Positions 1 to 11,366 of a stretch of 64,000 nucleotides of DNA are shown here, piece by piece (positions within the stretch are counted from its first letter, which is position 1; every line of letters begins with the position of its first letter). The translations under genes and the position numbers were made by a program. Origin of the DNA: Chondrosia reniformis (taxonomy: Eukaryota; Porifera; Demospongiae; Chondrillida; Chondrillidae); assembly GCA_947172415.1 (NCBI GenBank), contig OX359198.1, positions 7,272,401 through 7,336,400 of the forward strand, given 5' to 3'. The notes beneath the pieces were generated by a model. It was not told where the DNA came from, made no database searches, and saw nothing but the letters and a program-made list of their open reading frames with translations.

Positions 1-119
1 AGGGGTGGACTCTTTATTTTACTTTTATTGTATTACTTATATAAAGGAAGAAATAAATATTTGCTGCAGATATGTATTTCTTATATTTGCTGTATGGATA
101 AATTAAAAGGTAGACTTAC

Positions 120-2857
120 TTTGGATAAACTAGCTGTAAATAATACGCACTCAAATAATTCTCCCATTCTCTTTAGAAACTCATCCACAAAAGGCCTCTT
201 TAGCACGTACACTTGATGTATCACCCCATCAATCTCAACAGGAACTATAAAGTCTGCATTACTGACAGGCTGAAAAAAATAAAGAACAATTTTGTAGTTG
301 TATTATTATTTAGACTCAATTTTATGTTTAATTACTAGACTCAGAACTTTATTAAGTAGTTAGCATTAAAACCTTGACCAACTGAACTCTTAGTTGATTA
401 AGAAAATGGTGTCCTATTTAGTTAATAAACCTTAACAGCTGATGATGCACTTGATATTTTAAAGATGACATACAAGATTTATAATTTTAAAATTTGCCAA
501 TTTAAACCAGTGCTTCACATTATACGTAGTCATACAGTAGTCACTTTTTCTAATTGAATAATGGTTGAGACACCCTTTAGATTTCCAGTATCCCTGTGTT
601 ACCTAGCATGTACTAAGCACAGGACATGACTAAGCACAGGACATTGATACTCAAACTTGATACAATCACAAAAATACCACTGTAAGTGAGTATTACCAAT
701 TGTATGAGATTGTGAATAAAGAAATTCAATACCTATTTACCTTAATTAGTAATAGCATGCAGCCTGACACAAGGGACATCCCCCATACTTAAATACACAC
801 ACAAATATAGTATTGTTGAATGCATTGTGAGCACACTAAACACTCTAGGGCTACTTGCCCTATATTATTACTAATTTGCCACATGCTCACCAGCACTAGG
901 GCCAAACTGCCCTTTGAGGCACAAAACAACAATAACAAACATGTGTACAATAATACATAACCATATACTTAATTTAATAGTCAGTTCAGCAACAACAAAA
1001 AATATTAACTAAACAGGTAAAGTAGTAAAATACATTAAATTTAAAATTCAGCTTACACAATAAAATACTGACCGCTCTGGTCACTTTGAGCTGAGCATAT
1101 ATAAATGTATATATATGTAAGTGGGGTGATGTATAAGTTGGAATGTGGACCTGAATTCCTATAGGAAACCTCCTACAATAACATTCTAATGTTTCATAAA
1201 TACATGCTATACACAACAAAGAAGCGAAAGAAAGATACAGAAAGGTGACAGAACTCAAGCTTGCTTACTTTGAACGAGCTGTGAACTAATGTTTCATCCA
1301 AGTCAATAACAACACATTTTTTATGTTCTTCCCCAGATCTCTGCATCTTTAGCAAATACTTTCCATCAGAATTGGGGACCATCTAATACAAAATGTTCAA
1401 TATTTAGCTGCATGAAAAATCCAATACACCATTTTCCTACATGTTGCCTACACTGTGAAAAAGCCTTTAGGGGAACTAAACCTGCAGAGAGCTTTGGATG
1501 AAGATACAGGAGTCTTTTCTTTCTTCTTTTCCTCTCTTCTTCTCCTCCATGTATGAATGCATGTATGAAAAAGATCTTTAGATCCTAATTATCTGTTATA
1601 TGTCATAAAAGATTGCCAAAGCCTAAAAACTGTCTCACTGGAATAACCCAGACACCCTAGGAAGTCTCGCTGATCCACATATCCCAAACAGGGTAAGTCC
1701 CTATAATATACAAAAAGTATGTTCCACATACAAGGTAGACTGACTCACTCTAGGAGAAGGTGGAGCTTCATTCTGAAAGGCAGTCCTCAGCTGTCCAGGT
1801 GGCTGATCTCCCTGCCTGACACAACACAGCATGCCCCATAATCCACCCTGTTTCTGTCTCTGCTGCACTGCAGTACCATTACTAGTGCTATTTATACTTG
1901 CTGATAAGAGGAGACAAAGGCATATCCAGTCAACAGATACACTTGGGCTCCACATCACATGGTGGAATGGTATGAACAAAAAATAATAATTACATTCAGT
2001 GACACATATAGTCTGGTCAGTCAGTTTAATGGTATCTGTGGCAATTGGTAGTGTTAGCCATTATCATTGTTTGGGTAAAGCTAGAATATTTGATTGAAGA
2101 GATTTTAGGCTAGCTATTATAGAAGGAAGGCTGATTGGAGTGAAATGTAGAGAGTTTGACTGCAAAACATTCAAGCCATGATGACAGAGTATTTCCAACA
2201 TAAAGTTTTATATATGGTCCTCAAGTATACTGGTATGGCTGCAGGTCTATATTGGCATGAACTACTGTAACAATAACAAAGTCTGCTAAACTAACCTCAA
2301 ATTTCAAAGAACACTCTAAGACTTCATTCATTGCAGCAAGGAAATACTAATTACATCTGTTTGGATAATGACTATTTTCAACTCAGGGCTCTTATAGACT
2401 GTCTATTATTGTAAGGTACTACCCATGATGTAAGCAAAGGTTACACTTTATGCTAACTAAATTAAATTTTGCAATAAGCAGAGAAATAAATTTTAGTACA
2501 CAGAAATACATTTAGACTAATCTAAATGAAAAATAACTGAATCCGAAACAAGACAAATTACTGGATTGTAACTTCAACAGCTCGCATTACAGCCAATTCT
2601 TATAAATTTGAAATTTCTCTCTCTCGCACACTTTAACCTCGGATGAAGCCTTACAACTGACAGCTTCTTTCTCGCCAGTAAACAATTTCGAATAAGGCTT
2701 TGGAGCACTATACTGGCTTCTTTCCTCTTTGCAATAATATTTTACAGATGGTACCAGAAATGCACTGTCACTCACCTGACGCTTGTCGGTATGTGTTCAG
2801 TTGGTCGTCGTCCCGCGAAACTTGAGTGATAATGGAGTGTTGATCGACAACAGACAT
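120..2857 (-). CDS. CTDSP-like: CTD small phosphatase-like protein (SCP/CTDSP family), 5' part, truncated by window edge
   Basis: HAD-family Ser phosphatase of the SCP1/CTDSP group, which in animals dephosphorylates the RNA polymerase II CTD and other nuclear substrates. Four coding exons read in phase on the minus strand: 2776-2857 (start Met, [12 protein letters not shown]), 1749-1900 (GGLWGMLCC, matching the family's N-terminal Gly/Cys block), 1269-1382 ([18 protein letters not shown], containing the DLDET catalytic motif) and 120-269 ([18 protein letters not shown] then [13 protein letters not shown]). The exon lengths 82, 152, 114 and 150 keep the frame, and every junction has GT/AG. The DxDxT nucleophile motif is intact. 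The remaining C-terminal part (from about YADPV in relatives) lies beyond the left edge. The paralogue (CTDSP1, 2 or L) cannot be assigned. Confidence 0.93.
1414..1550 (+). repeat. Dispersed repeat family, copy A
   Basis: Begins near TCCAATACACCATTTTCC, then has the family core GGGAACTAAACCT, GAGAGCTTTGGATGAAGA and TACAGGAGTCTTTTCT, ending in a TTCTTCC-rich stretch. It sits in the intron between the second and third listed exons of the CTD phosphatase gene. Other copies lie at 9036, 40645, 43113, 44703 and 49131 (inverted), with a short stub near 62638. Confidence 0.75.
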
Positions 2858-3231
2858 GGTCGGGTCGCTGGCTGAAAGTGAAGATTGGTTACTTTACCAG
2901 TTTTTCGTATTCGCTAGCTAAATCAACAGATCTACATATACCAATTTCTTTGGGGGATCAAAAAGCTAAAACTTCTTTGAATATACTGAAATCAGAAGTC
3001 CAGAGATTTGGAAATGCTACATACATATAGGTGGGGAGCAACTTTAGGAATCCACGCCCAGAAGACCCATATTTGGGTTGCGGCTAGCTATGAATGTCAT
3101 TACGAAAGGACCCAACCCAAGGGGGATTTACCTGTGGCTAAAATTAGAGGGTTTACCTCATATCATTGTTCCAAAAAATTATGGAGAAACGGATTAGCAG
3201 ACAAGGTAGTTTTTCTACCCAGTCCGGGAAG

Positions 3232-5796
3232 ATGATTAAAAGCATTATTCTCATAGGAGGACCGCAGAAAGGTATTCGCAATGGTTTTGTATTTGCAATT
3301 AATTTTTATTTTACTTTGCAAGCGATATTTGTTAATATTGAGCTATGCATTATGCGAATGTATATGTACGTAGAAATCCAGTCTAGTATACTAGATGCAG
3401 CAGTCCTTAATATACTGAAATGACGCCTAGTATAACTGTACTGAATTCTGTACTAGTGTGAAATTGTGCTATTTTTATGTTGTAGGAACCAGATTTAGAC
3501 CGCTCTCATTTCAAGTTCCAAAGCCATTGTTTCCTATTGCTGGATATCCTATGATCCAGCATCAGATAGAGGCGTGTCTAGAAATACCTGATTGCAGGGA
3601 GATACTCATTGTTGGTTACTACCAGCCTACACCTGAATTGAAGAGATTTGTACAAGCCATGTACCAGCAACACAACATATCATTAAGGTGAGGAACAGAA
3701 GCCATCATATGGTACCCATCCATCCATCCACCCATCCACCCATCCATCCACCCATCCACCCACTCCTTTGCAGGTATCTCCAGGAATATTCCCCTTTAGG
3801 AACTGCTGGAGGTTTGTATCATTTCAGAGATCAAATTCTGAGGGGAAATCCAAACTCTTTCTTTGTCTTCAATTCTGACGTTCACTGCGACTTTCCATTG
3901 CAAGAGATGCTCACATTTCATGAGGAAAAGACAAGTGGGCGTGGCCATGTCATCTTGGGGAGTGGTGCTAACTCCAAACAGGCTGGAAATTATGGTGTGA
4001 TTGGGCAAAATGAAGAAACGCAAGAGGTCTTGTATACTATAATGAGTTCTAGTATACTACATTGATATTTAGTATCCTAGAATGAGATCTGGTGTACAGT
4101 ATGGTAACGGAGTATAGTAAATATAAATGAGATTTACTGCTGTGAAACCTAGATTTACTGTTATAGAAGGCTGAGGATATAGAAGGATTTTTCCATCTCA
4201 TCTTTAGGTGATTCATTATGTTGAGAAACCGGAAACCTTTGTAAGCAATGTTATAAATGCTGGAGTGTACCTCTTCACTCCTGAGGTGTTCAAGGTGATT
4301 GGTGAGACCTTCCAGTCCAACCACGCTGACCTGGAGGACACTTCACTGAGGTCAGACTATATTCATCTTGAGAGAGACATTCTCCCCAAACTTGCTCGTT
4401 CTGGAACGTTCTTTGCTTACCAGCTCTCACAGGACAACAAGTGGTGCCAGATTAAAAATGGAGGGTGAGTGGTTGGCTTGACCAAGCGGCAAGTGAACTG
4501 TGTCTGCAAACATTCCTGTAGCTCTACTGTGTCTGTATTTGTAGTTCGGCTATTTATGCTAATCGACTGTATTTGAGACAATGGAGGAGAAAATATCCTG
4601 AAAGATTAGCTGTCAATGGTGATGGATTACCTGAAATTGTTGGTAAGCTGTTTATGTAAATCTATATATGTTTAATGTTATTTTACCATCCACTCACTTT
4701 CACTCTCCCTCTCCCTCTCACTTTCACACTCCCTCTCCCTCTCACTTTCACTCTCGCTCTCACTTTCACACTCCCTCTCCCTCTCCCTCTCACTTTCACT
4801 CTCCCTCTCCCTCTCACTTTCACACTCCCTCTCCCTCTCCCTCTCACTTTCACACTCCCTCTCCCTCTCACTTTCACTCTCCCTCCCCTCTCCCCTCCCT
4901 TTTCTACAATCAGGTGATGTCAGTATCCACCCCGGTGCTCAGATCCACCCAAGTGCCGTGCTGGGCCCAAATGTTTATATTGGCAATGGTGTAGCAATTG
5001 GTGCTGGGGCTAGGGTGAAGGAAAGTATAATTCTGGAGAGAGCTGAGCTAAAGGTATTTGCTTTTAGATGATATCAGCTGTTCTTCCTAGCCTTAAAACC
5101 AGTAGAGAAAGATAATTATTATAATTGCTCACTGGCAACCAATCCAGTAACCCCTCCCCCTCCCCCTCCCCCTAGGAGCACTGTTGTGTACTCCACTCAA
5201 TCATTGGTTGGGATTGCATAGTGGGGGCGTGGTCCAGAGTTGAGGGTTACCCTAGTGATCCTGATCCTAATGATCCACTGGGTAAGTCATACAGCCTACT
5301 CAATACCTGTCAGTCTGTGACAGCCTCTTCCCTATTACAGCTCTGGTTGCAAGTGACTCTCTTTTCAATGAGGAAGGCAGATTAAACCCGAGCATCACCA
5401 TTCTAGGTGAGTTGGTTTGTGTTGAGTGACTGTTATAGTCTAGGATACTTGTACTGTATGTAGGTGAAGGTGTGTCTGTGTGCTGTATGTAGGTGAAGGT
5501 GTGTCTGTGTGCTGTATGTAGGTGAAGGTGTGTCTGTGTGCTGTATGTAGGTGAAGGTGTGTCTGTGTGCTGTATGTAGGTGAAGGTGTGTCTGTGTGCT
5601 GTATGTAGGTGAAGGTGTGTCTGTGTGCTGTATGTAGGTGAAGGTGTGTCTGTGTGCTGTATGTAGGTGAAGGTGTGTCTGTGTGCTGTATGTAGGTGAA
5701 GGTGTGTCTGTGCTGGGAGAGCTAATGGTGTTGAATTCAATAGTCCTGCCACATAAGGAAATCAATTACAGCTTCAAGAACCAAATTATTCTTTAA
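3232..5796 (+). CDS. GMPPA: Mannose-1-phosphate guanylyltransferase alpha (GMPPA)
   Basis: Regulatory subunit of GDP-mannose pyrophosphorylase, cytosolic, acting in nucleotide-sugar supply for glycosylation. Nine exons: 3232-3271, 3486-3687, 3774-4026, 4208-4464, 4545-4642, 4914-5053, 5176-5281, 5341-5406, 5696-5796. They join in frame to exactly 420 residues, the length of human GMPPA. The N-terminal nucleotidyltransferase signature is [17 protein letters not shown], with the PQK insertion typical of the alpha subunit. A left-handed beta-helix of hexapeptide repeats follows ([19 protein letters not shown]). The C-terminus [20 protein letters not shown] aligns with the family end. An upstream in-frame Met at 3181 exists, but 3232 matches the family start. 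The donor of exon 3 (GTCTTG) is weak. The final acceptor is the last unit of a minisatellite. Confidence 0.95.
4680..4908 (+). repeat. CT-rich microsatellite/minisatellite filling GMPPA intron 5
   Basis: CTCCCTCTCACTTTCAC-type repeats occupy nearly all of the intron between exons 5 and 6 and run almost into the acceptor at 4913, so they double as a very long polypyrimidine tract. Long open frames here are repeat artefacts. Confidence 0.85.
5451..5710 (+). repeat. 29-bp minisatellite spanning the last GMPPA 3' splice site
   Basis: About nine copies of a 29-bp unit that starts GTGAAGGTGTGTCTGTG and ends TGTATGTAG. The last copy supplies the real acceptor (TGTAG at 5691-5695) and the first coding bases of exon 9. 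Every earlier copy carries the same AG|GTGAAGG junction. Confidence 0.9.
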
Positions 5797-6100
5797 TGTA
5801 TTTTAATTTCCCATCTAAAGCAATTTCTCAATATTTGTTAAAATTTATGCATGCATAAAAACAATCAGTTAATGGTTCATACTTTATTGACAACTAACAC
5901 TATCAGATATTAGCATGCAGTGATCCAGGAATATACGGACAATTGAGGTACTGAATATGTTGTACATGGCAACGTGGGTTTCATGCACAGTCAAGTTATT
6001 CTCCAAATTATAGAACATGTTTAAGGTAAAACAAAAAACAGTTGAATCAGTAGAAGTCAACACAGCTGTACATCGCATTATTCATCAGTAATCACTGTGT

Positions 6101-6341
6101 TTACTTGGATCTTTGCCTCATCTTTCTGCGTTTCCGTTTTAATCTACATCAAGTTTAAATAAAATGACAATAAACTTTCATTCTTGGAAGGCTACATAAA
6201 CCTAAGAAAGTACACTTGACCAACCTCCGCACTCGCTTCTTCTTCCACTAGCAAGGGGAAAAGGAAAGTTCGCTATAACACACCATTTACTGACAACAAC
6301 GCGTGTAAACCTACGGATGGTTAACATACCTTTTCCCTCAT
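6101..6341 (-). CDS. RPL41: Ribosomal protein eL41 (RPL41)
   Basis: Very short basic ribosomal protein of the large subunit. Three mini-exons on the minus strand: 6330-6341 (MREK), 6225-6247 (WKKKRVRR) and 6101-6143 (LKRKRRKMRQRSK then TAA). Together they encode 25 residues differing from the vertebrate protein at only a few positions. Donors GTATG and GTTGG and acceptors TAG and TAG are at the expected places, and the 12+23+43 bases keep the frame. The gene is far too short for ORF-length cut-offs and is easily missed. It faces away from RAB5, sharing the interval upstream of 6341 as a probable divergent promoter. Confidence 0.95.
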
Positions 6342-6655
6342 ATTGTCGACTTAATGCTCGCTCGCTAGGGTTGTGTATATCCAATATAGATTGTTACTAA
6401 CGGGAAAGGAAAAAGACGTACACTAATGGAGTACCCACAAAGTAGGTCGGAGAGGATTCGATTTACAAACTAATCATCAACTCACCTTCTTTCTAAACAG
6501 GGCGTCTAATGACATCACGAGTGGTTTGAATCACGTGATCAATTCGTCGTACCATCCTCTATAGTAGTATAAATAATTCATCTGGGCAGCTCAAAAAGCG
6601 ACCAGGCTCCAGTAGTGGCTTTAATTTTGCTTACAAGTACTTGCAGTTATTTAAG
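6342..6655 (+). promoter_or_regulatory. Divergent RPL41/RAB5 promoter and RAB5 5'-UTR exon
   Basis: Interval between the RPL41 start (6341, minus) and the RAB5 transcription unit (plus). It contains a palindromic E-box TCACGTGA at 6531-6538 and a TATA element GTATAAATAA at about 6567-6576. A likely non-coding first exon follows, from roughly 6597 to 6655, ending in AAG|GTGAGT, a strong donor. The exon would join the RAB5 coding exon acceptor at 8092. TSS position is inferred from the TATA spacing. Confidence 0.6.
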
Positions 6656-7136
6656 GTGAGTCAGAAATCAAAAACAACAGAAGAACTCTGAAATTGAGCC
6701 ACGATCAGTCGACCGTTTTGTGGGTACGTGGTCGTCTCATCGGTCATGTGAGTGTGTGTCGCGGCCAAGGAGATTGTGGCGGTTGTAAAGTAGTTGATAT
6801 AGTTTAAAAGGCTTGAGTTGGACGTGTATTGTCGCTAAACTGTACATGCTTTTGAAAGAACGCAAAATTTATCCGAATTGGCCAAGTAATACTTTGTGTG
6901 CTAACTTTTATAAAACCCATCGGCATATAGCTTAACAATTAAGATACATTGTATTAGTATCTCTCAAGTTTTGTTATAAATTATTGAAAGCATTTGAATT
7001 AGAAAACATATACATATGGGTCAGCCATCTTGTTTCACAGCATTTCCATTCCTTCATTGGTATGCTAATTGAAAGATGATTGCTGATGCTGTATATCTAT
7101 CAGGATGCCATTGAAGGAGAAATTCAGTTACCATGT

Positions 7137-7575
7137 TGTTGCAATCTGTATAGGAGCAGTCTTTATAGAGAGGTAGTCTCTATATAGGAGCAGTCTTTAT
7201 AGAGAGGTAGTCTCTGTATAGGAGCAGTCTTTATAGAGAGGTAGTCTCTGTGTAGGAGCAGTCTTTATGGAGAGGTAGTCTCTGTGTAGGAGCAGTCTTT
7301 ATAGAGAGGTAGTCTCTGTATAGGAGCAGTCTTTATAGAGAGGTAGTCTCTGTATAGGAGCAGTCTTTATAGAGAGGTAGTCTCTGTATAGGAGCAGTCT
7401 TTATAGAGAGGTAGTCTCTATATAGGAGCAGTCTTTATAGAGAGGTAGTCTCTGTGTAGGAGCAGTCTTTATAGAGAGGTAGTCTCTGTATAGGAGCAGT
7501 CTTTATAGAGAGGTAGTCTCTGTGTAGGAGCAGTCTTTATAGAGAGGTAGTCTCTGTGTAGGAGCAGTCTTTACT
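7137..7575 (+). repeat. 34-bp minisatellite in RAB5 5'-UTR intron
   Basis: About 12-13 near-identical copies of a 34-bp unit (TCTCTGTATAGGAGCAGTCT followed by TTATAGAGAGGTAG). Units with TCTCTATA carry a perfect 8-bp inverted repeat TCTCTATA/TATAGAGA, so the transcribed intron would contain a ladder of small hairpins. Each unit also contains AG|GTAG. Confidence 0.9.
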
Positions 7576-8094
7576 GCATAATATCAATTGTACAAGCTGT
7601 TGTAGTAGTATAGCATCTATTGTTGATTGCTTCATATATGTAGATTTGTCGGCCATTTTGGCTACATTCCTTTTAAATTCCTCTTAAAAATAGCTTCCTC
7701 TTCACATCGTCACAGTTTGTACTTACTCCTAATTGGTAATTTCTTATGCATGATGACATAAGTACATACTTGAAGTGACTGAGATGTGATATAGAGATAG
7801 TATGAAATGACCTCAAGTGGTCAGACTTGTATTTATAGTGTATGTAAATGTGCCACTACTTCATCCATCATGTATTTGGAGTGTAAGCTAGCACAGGCAT
7901 CCATCATATGTACACAATGATACATTTACACAAAGTGGAGATTGCATAATAATGTAGTGTGTGTTCAAGTAAGTTGTAGGTTTGTACATACAAATGTGTT
8001 TGCATGCCTTTCTTAAGATGTGTTCCTTATGTTTGTCAAAAGTCTAAATTCATCACTTTTTCTGTTAATCTGCAATCTTTTACTGTATGCAGCA

Positions 8095-9871
8095 ATGGCT
8101 CAAAGAGGAGGTCAAAGGTCAAACGGAGGACCCCGAGCAAATGTCTGTCAGTTCAAACTAGTTTTACTTGGTAAGTTAGGGGGGGGGGGGGGGCTATCAG
8201 ACTGTATCTAGTGTATGGAGACAAATATCCTTATGTGTGTCAAGCATTATAGGAAAATGAGAAATAGTGAAGTGACTTTAAGTGTAATAATTTCGTACGT
8301 CTTCCCTGTAGTAAACATATTAACACTAATTATTCTGGTCAAGTTGTATTCCTCACACCACTCTTGATTTGTCTTCTAAACATACTGCTGGTAGTTTGGA
8401 TGACAGTGGAGTAATGAAGCCTGTTTTATGCCCGTTTCTGTAGGTGAATCTGCTGTTGGGAAATCTAGTCTTGTCCTGAGATTTGTGAAGGGACAATTCC
8501 ATGAATATCAAGAAAGCACAATTGGAGGTTTGTTAGAAAATCATATAAAATGACATTTACATCCACCCTATACTTATCAATGTACTCAAGTATTGTTACA
8601 TTAGCTGATCACATTAAATTTCAGGTCAATCTGGCTGATTTGACATTTTACTCTGATTTACCTCCCTCTGATCTGCCCACTCTTTAGCTGCTTTTCTGAC
8701 ACAAACGGTGAATTTGGATGACACTACGGTAAAGTTTGAGATATGGGACACTGCTGGTCAGGAGAGGTACCACAGTCTGGCACCTATGTACTACAGAGGG
8801 GCACAGGCGGCCATTGTTGTCTATGACATCACCAACCAGGTATACCTTATCTACGTCTTCTACAAACTTGCACACCAAATTTTTAGATCTGGCGTGTTAA
8901 GAAATACATAACCTATCTGTCATCCATAATGCCTACAGCTTTAAATGTAACATTGCTAGCATAGCAGTCTCCTTTATTCACAAGCGAAATACATGCGTCT
9001 TATGCTTGATAAAAATGGTGACATTTGATTATTCATGAATAATCTAATACACCATTTTCTTATATGCTACATCTACTTTAGAGTAAAGTCCTATAGGGAA
9101 CTAGAGAGCTTTGGATGTAATGTTTACTGTTGTTGTTGCTGTTTGATCTTGCAGGATACATTTTCTCGTGCCAAGAACTGGGTACGAGAACTACAGAGAC
9201 AAGCTAGCCCTAATATTGTGATAGCCCTGGCTGGCAACAAAGTTGACCTTGCAAGCAAACGGGCAGTTGATTTTGAAGTAAGTGACACCTCAAAGAGAAA
9301 GGAATGTTGCCTAGCAAACTCTCTTTTAGTAGTCACATTACCAATATAGAGCTGTCCTTCAGTAGTCACATTACCAATATAGAGCTGTCCTTCAGTAGTC
9401 ACATTACCAATATAGAGCTGTCCTTCAGTAGTCACATTACTCATATTCTTTTCTGTGGTCCTCTCTCTAGTGAAATTTAGGGCCAATAGGGTTACCACTA
9501 AAATGTGGTTAATTGGTTGATCTCTTTCTAATTTCTAATCCAGGAGGCACAGAGTTATGCTCAAGAGAATGCGTTACTATTTATGGAGACATCAGCCAAA
9601 ACTGCAATGAACGTCAATGAGATCTTTATAGCAATTGGTGAGTGAATCTCTTTCATGTGAATAACAATCAAGCGAATGGAAGTGATGTGAGATTAGTACA
9701 TTGTATATAATTGGTTCACTGAGCAACTTGTTGGTATTATATTCTCCAGCTAAACACCTACCAAAGAATGACCCTTCCGCTCCAAAAGGCACTGCAAATA
9801 GTGGTCAAGGAAAGATTGTGAATATTGACCAAGAATCTCATGAGAGTGGCGGGTGTTGTGGCAAGAAATGA
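8095..9871 (+). CDS. RAB5: Small GTPase RAB5
   Basis: Early-endosome Rab GTPase controlling endosome fusion. Coding exons 8095-8170, 8444-8527, 8688-8839, 9155-9277, 9544-9637, 9750-9871 join in frame to 216 residues, the normal length. Visible motifs: P-loop GESAVGKSS, switch I ESTIGAAF, switch [22 protein letters not shown] (the RAB5-specific [12 protein letters not shown]), NKVDL, ETSAK, and C-terminal CCGKK for geranylgeranylation. The start is the first Met after the acceptor at 8092. All nucleotide-binding residues are present, so it should be active. It is the only obvious GTPase here and is not linked functionally to its neighbours. Whether it is nearest to 5A, 5B or 5C cannot be judged. 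Confidence 0.97.
9036..9120 (+). repeat. Dispersed repeat family, copy B (short)
   Basis: AATAATCTAATACACCATTT through TATAGGGAACTAGAGAGCTT; a 5' part of the family found at 1414 and elsewhere, inserted in the RAB5 intron after exon 8688-8839. Confidence 0.7.
9339..9445 (+). repeat. 33-bp tandem repeat in RAB5 intron
   Basis: Three full copies and one partial copy of a 33-bp unit (ATTACCAATATAGAGCTGTC CTTCAGTAGTCAC) in the intron between RAB5 exons 9155-9277 and 9544-9637. Confidence 0.85.
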
Positions 9872-10318
9872 TGTAAGGAACAGAGTTAACAAGATTTCAA
9901 GCATGCTATTGCATATAACACCTTTTGCTGTTCAATTAGTGACCAACTGCCATGCACTGCAAACAGTTTTGAATCAAGTACGTACATTTATTATTATTGT
10001 ATTGAAATACCCTATAATTGTTGTATTTCTTAATTTAAAATATCTAAAGTAAACGTTTGCTCGCATGTTGATTGTATAGTTATACTTTAGTAGAGACACT
10101 ATATACATTTGGAGATACCGATTTAGTTACGATGCCTGTATAACCAGCGAGATGCCTCACAATGAAAATGGCAGCCGAAGGAACTGCAACTACAATAACC
10201 ACCAAATGTTATCGCATCTCGCTTACAATTAGCCGTTCGAACTGTACTGCAGCTAGAGTTAACAGTAAACTGTGTGCTAAGGACGGCCATTTTACGTTGC
10301 TAAGCGAAAGTAATTACA

Positions 10319-10425
10319 TCACGTGATACACTCGCGAGGTGTGAAGTATGACGTCAGATTTCACGTGATACATTTCCAAATTTGGTATCAATGGCGGCCT
10401 AATTGAAATGAAGCCATATAAAAGG
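10319..10425 (+). promoter_or_regulatory. TATA promoter with duplicated E-box and CRE for the orphan unit
   Basis: Two copies of TCACGTGATACA (10319-10330 and 10361-10372) flank a consensus palindromic CRE TGACGTCA near 10350. A TATAAAAGG box follows at 10417-10425. The segment CGCGAGGTGTGAA also occurs twice, near 10333 and just after the TATA box. The arrangement looks like a strong RNA polymerase II promoter, yet no protein gene of ordinary size follows. Confidence 0.65.
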
Positions 10426-10444
10426 ACGCGAGGTGTGAAAATTC

Positions 10445-11275
10445 ACACTTTACCCCCAGTGGCTTACTTGACGCGTGAGATTGCTAAAGTTTCTGTGCCT
10501 GACGGTGGTCTTTCCTTATCCCGAGTAGTCCTGTTCGGAGCGCTAGACAAGTAGACCCAGGATTCCCCTCGGCTCCGCCAGCGAGCCGAGAATGCGGCCT
10601 GGTGTCACGTTGGATATGCAATCTGATCAGGAACTCAGTGGGAGGGTTGGTGCTTGGGATTGGTCCTCACTAGCTCTGGCTTCGGCTGGGGTCTGACGGC
10701 ACGGAGATTGAGGTGATCACGTAACTATGTAAGTTGAAGTCGGTTGTCGACACCTGATTTGGGCAGTTGTTTCGCCAGTCCCCACTTCAAGGACGTCATC
10801 CGATCCTGAGGAGTTAAAGGTGTGGCAACACACTGATTCTCATCGGGGCAGTTTGCGGTTCGGGAGGGTCGGACTTGGCATAGGCTGAAAGTGAGGCTAA
10901 CGCTGATCGATTCCTATGTCATGGCTAGTAACTCCATGAGTGCAGATTACTGCGCAGTTACAGCTTCTGTTACACAATAGTTAGTGTCAACGCTGTGGGG
11001 TGGGGCACGATGTACTTTCACCTCCTCGTGGTGTGCCCTGGGGCAACTCTACTTGAGTTGTGCTGAGAGAAGTACATGACCAGTTTTATGCAGTGGTTCA
11101 ATCAAGTAAAGTTTAGCTAACAGTTCTCCTGTCTTTGTAAATATGTTTATATTGATTTTCTCGTGTAGGATGATCGAGGAGGATAAGATGGATCTTTCGA
11201 CTTGTTGAGCGTCTGATGAGAAGTGCTGTTTACAAGTGAACTGTTATTTATAAATAAAATACTTTTCATTTGTAA
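10445..11275 (+). ncRNA. Orphan polyadenylated transcription unit, probably non-coding (possible snoRNA host)
   Basis: GC-rich stretch between a TATA box (10417) and a poly(A) signal AATAAA (about 11253). No ORF over 60 codons exists; the longest Met-initiated frame noticed (from about 10592, MRPGVTLDMQSDQ...) is 34 codons. A plausible intron runs from donor GTAAGT (about 10729) to acceptor TGTAG at about 11169. Within it, ATGTACTT (near 11010) and AAGTACAT (near 11072) could close a long stem enclosing a CAACTC/GAGTTG hairpin. The last exon holds GATGATC and CTGATGA, which resemble C/D-box elements without proving a snoRNA. Splicing here could create ATGATGATC, giving a 13-codon ORF. Function unknown. 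Confidence 0.4.
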
Positions 11276-11366
11276 CTGTAACTGCTCTCCAATAATCTGT
11301 ATCTTCGGAACTTATGGGATACGCTAAAAAGGATCATTTATATCTGATACACAACACGATATCAGG

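Noticed and set aside
3181-3231. Upstream GMPPA start MEKRISRQGS
   Set aside because: In frame, but family members begin at the Met directly before the [12 protein letters not shown] block; kept as a minor alternative.
4668-4994. Long Ser/Pro/His or Leu/Pro frames in the GMPPA region
   Set aside because: They are translations of CT-rich simple repeats inside an intron, open in several frames on both strands.
5300-5765. 110-150 codon minus-strand frames with [18 protein letters not shown] repeats
   Set aside because: Produced by the 29-bp intronic minisatellite opposite to GMPPA; no start, splice or homology support.
10592-10700. 34-codon ORF MRPGVTLDMQSDQ as a protein gene
   Set aside because: Short, no recognised homology and no supporting codon pattern; left as part of the putative non-coding unit.
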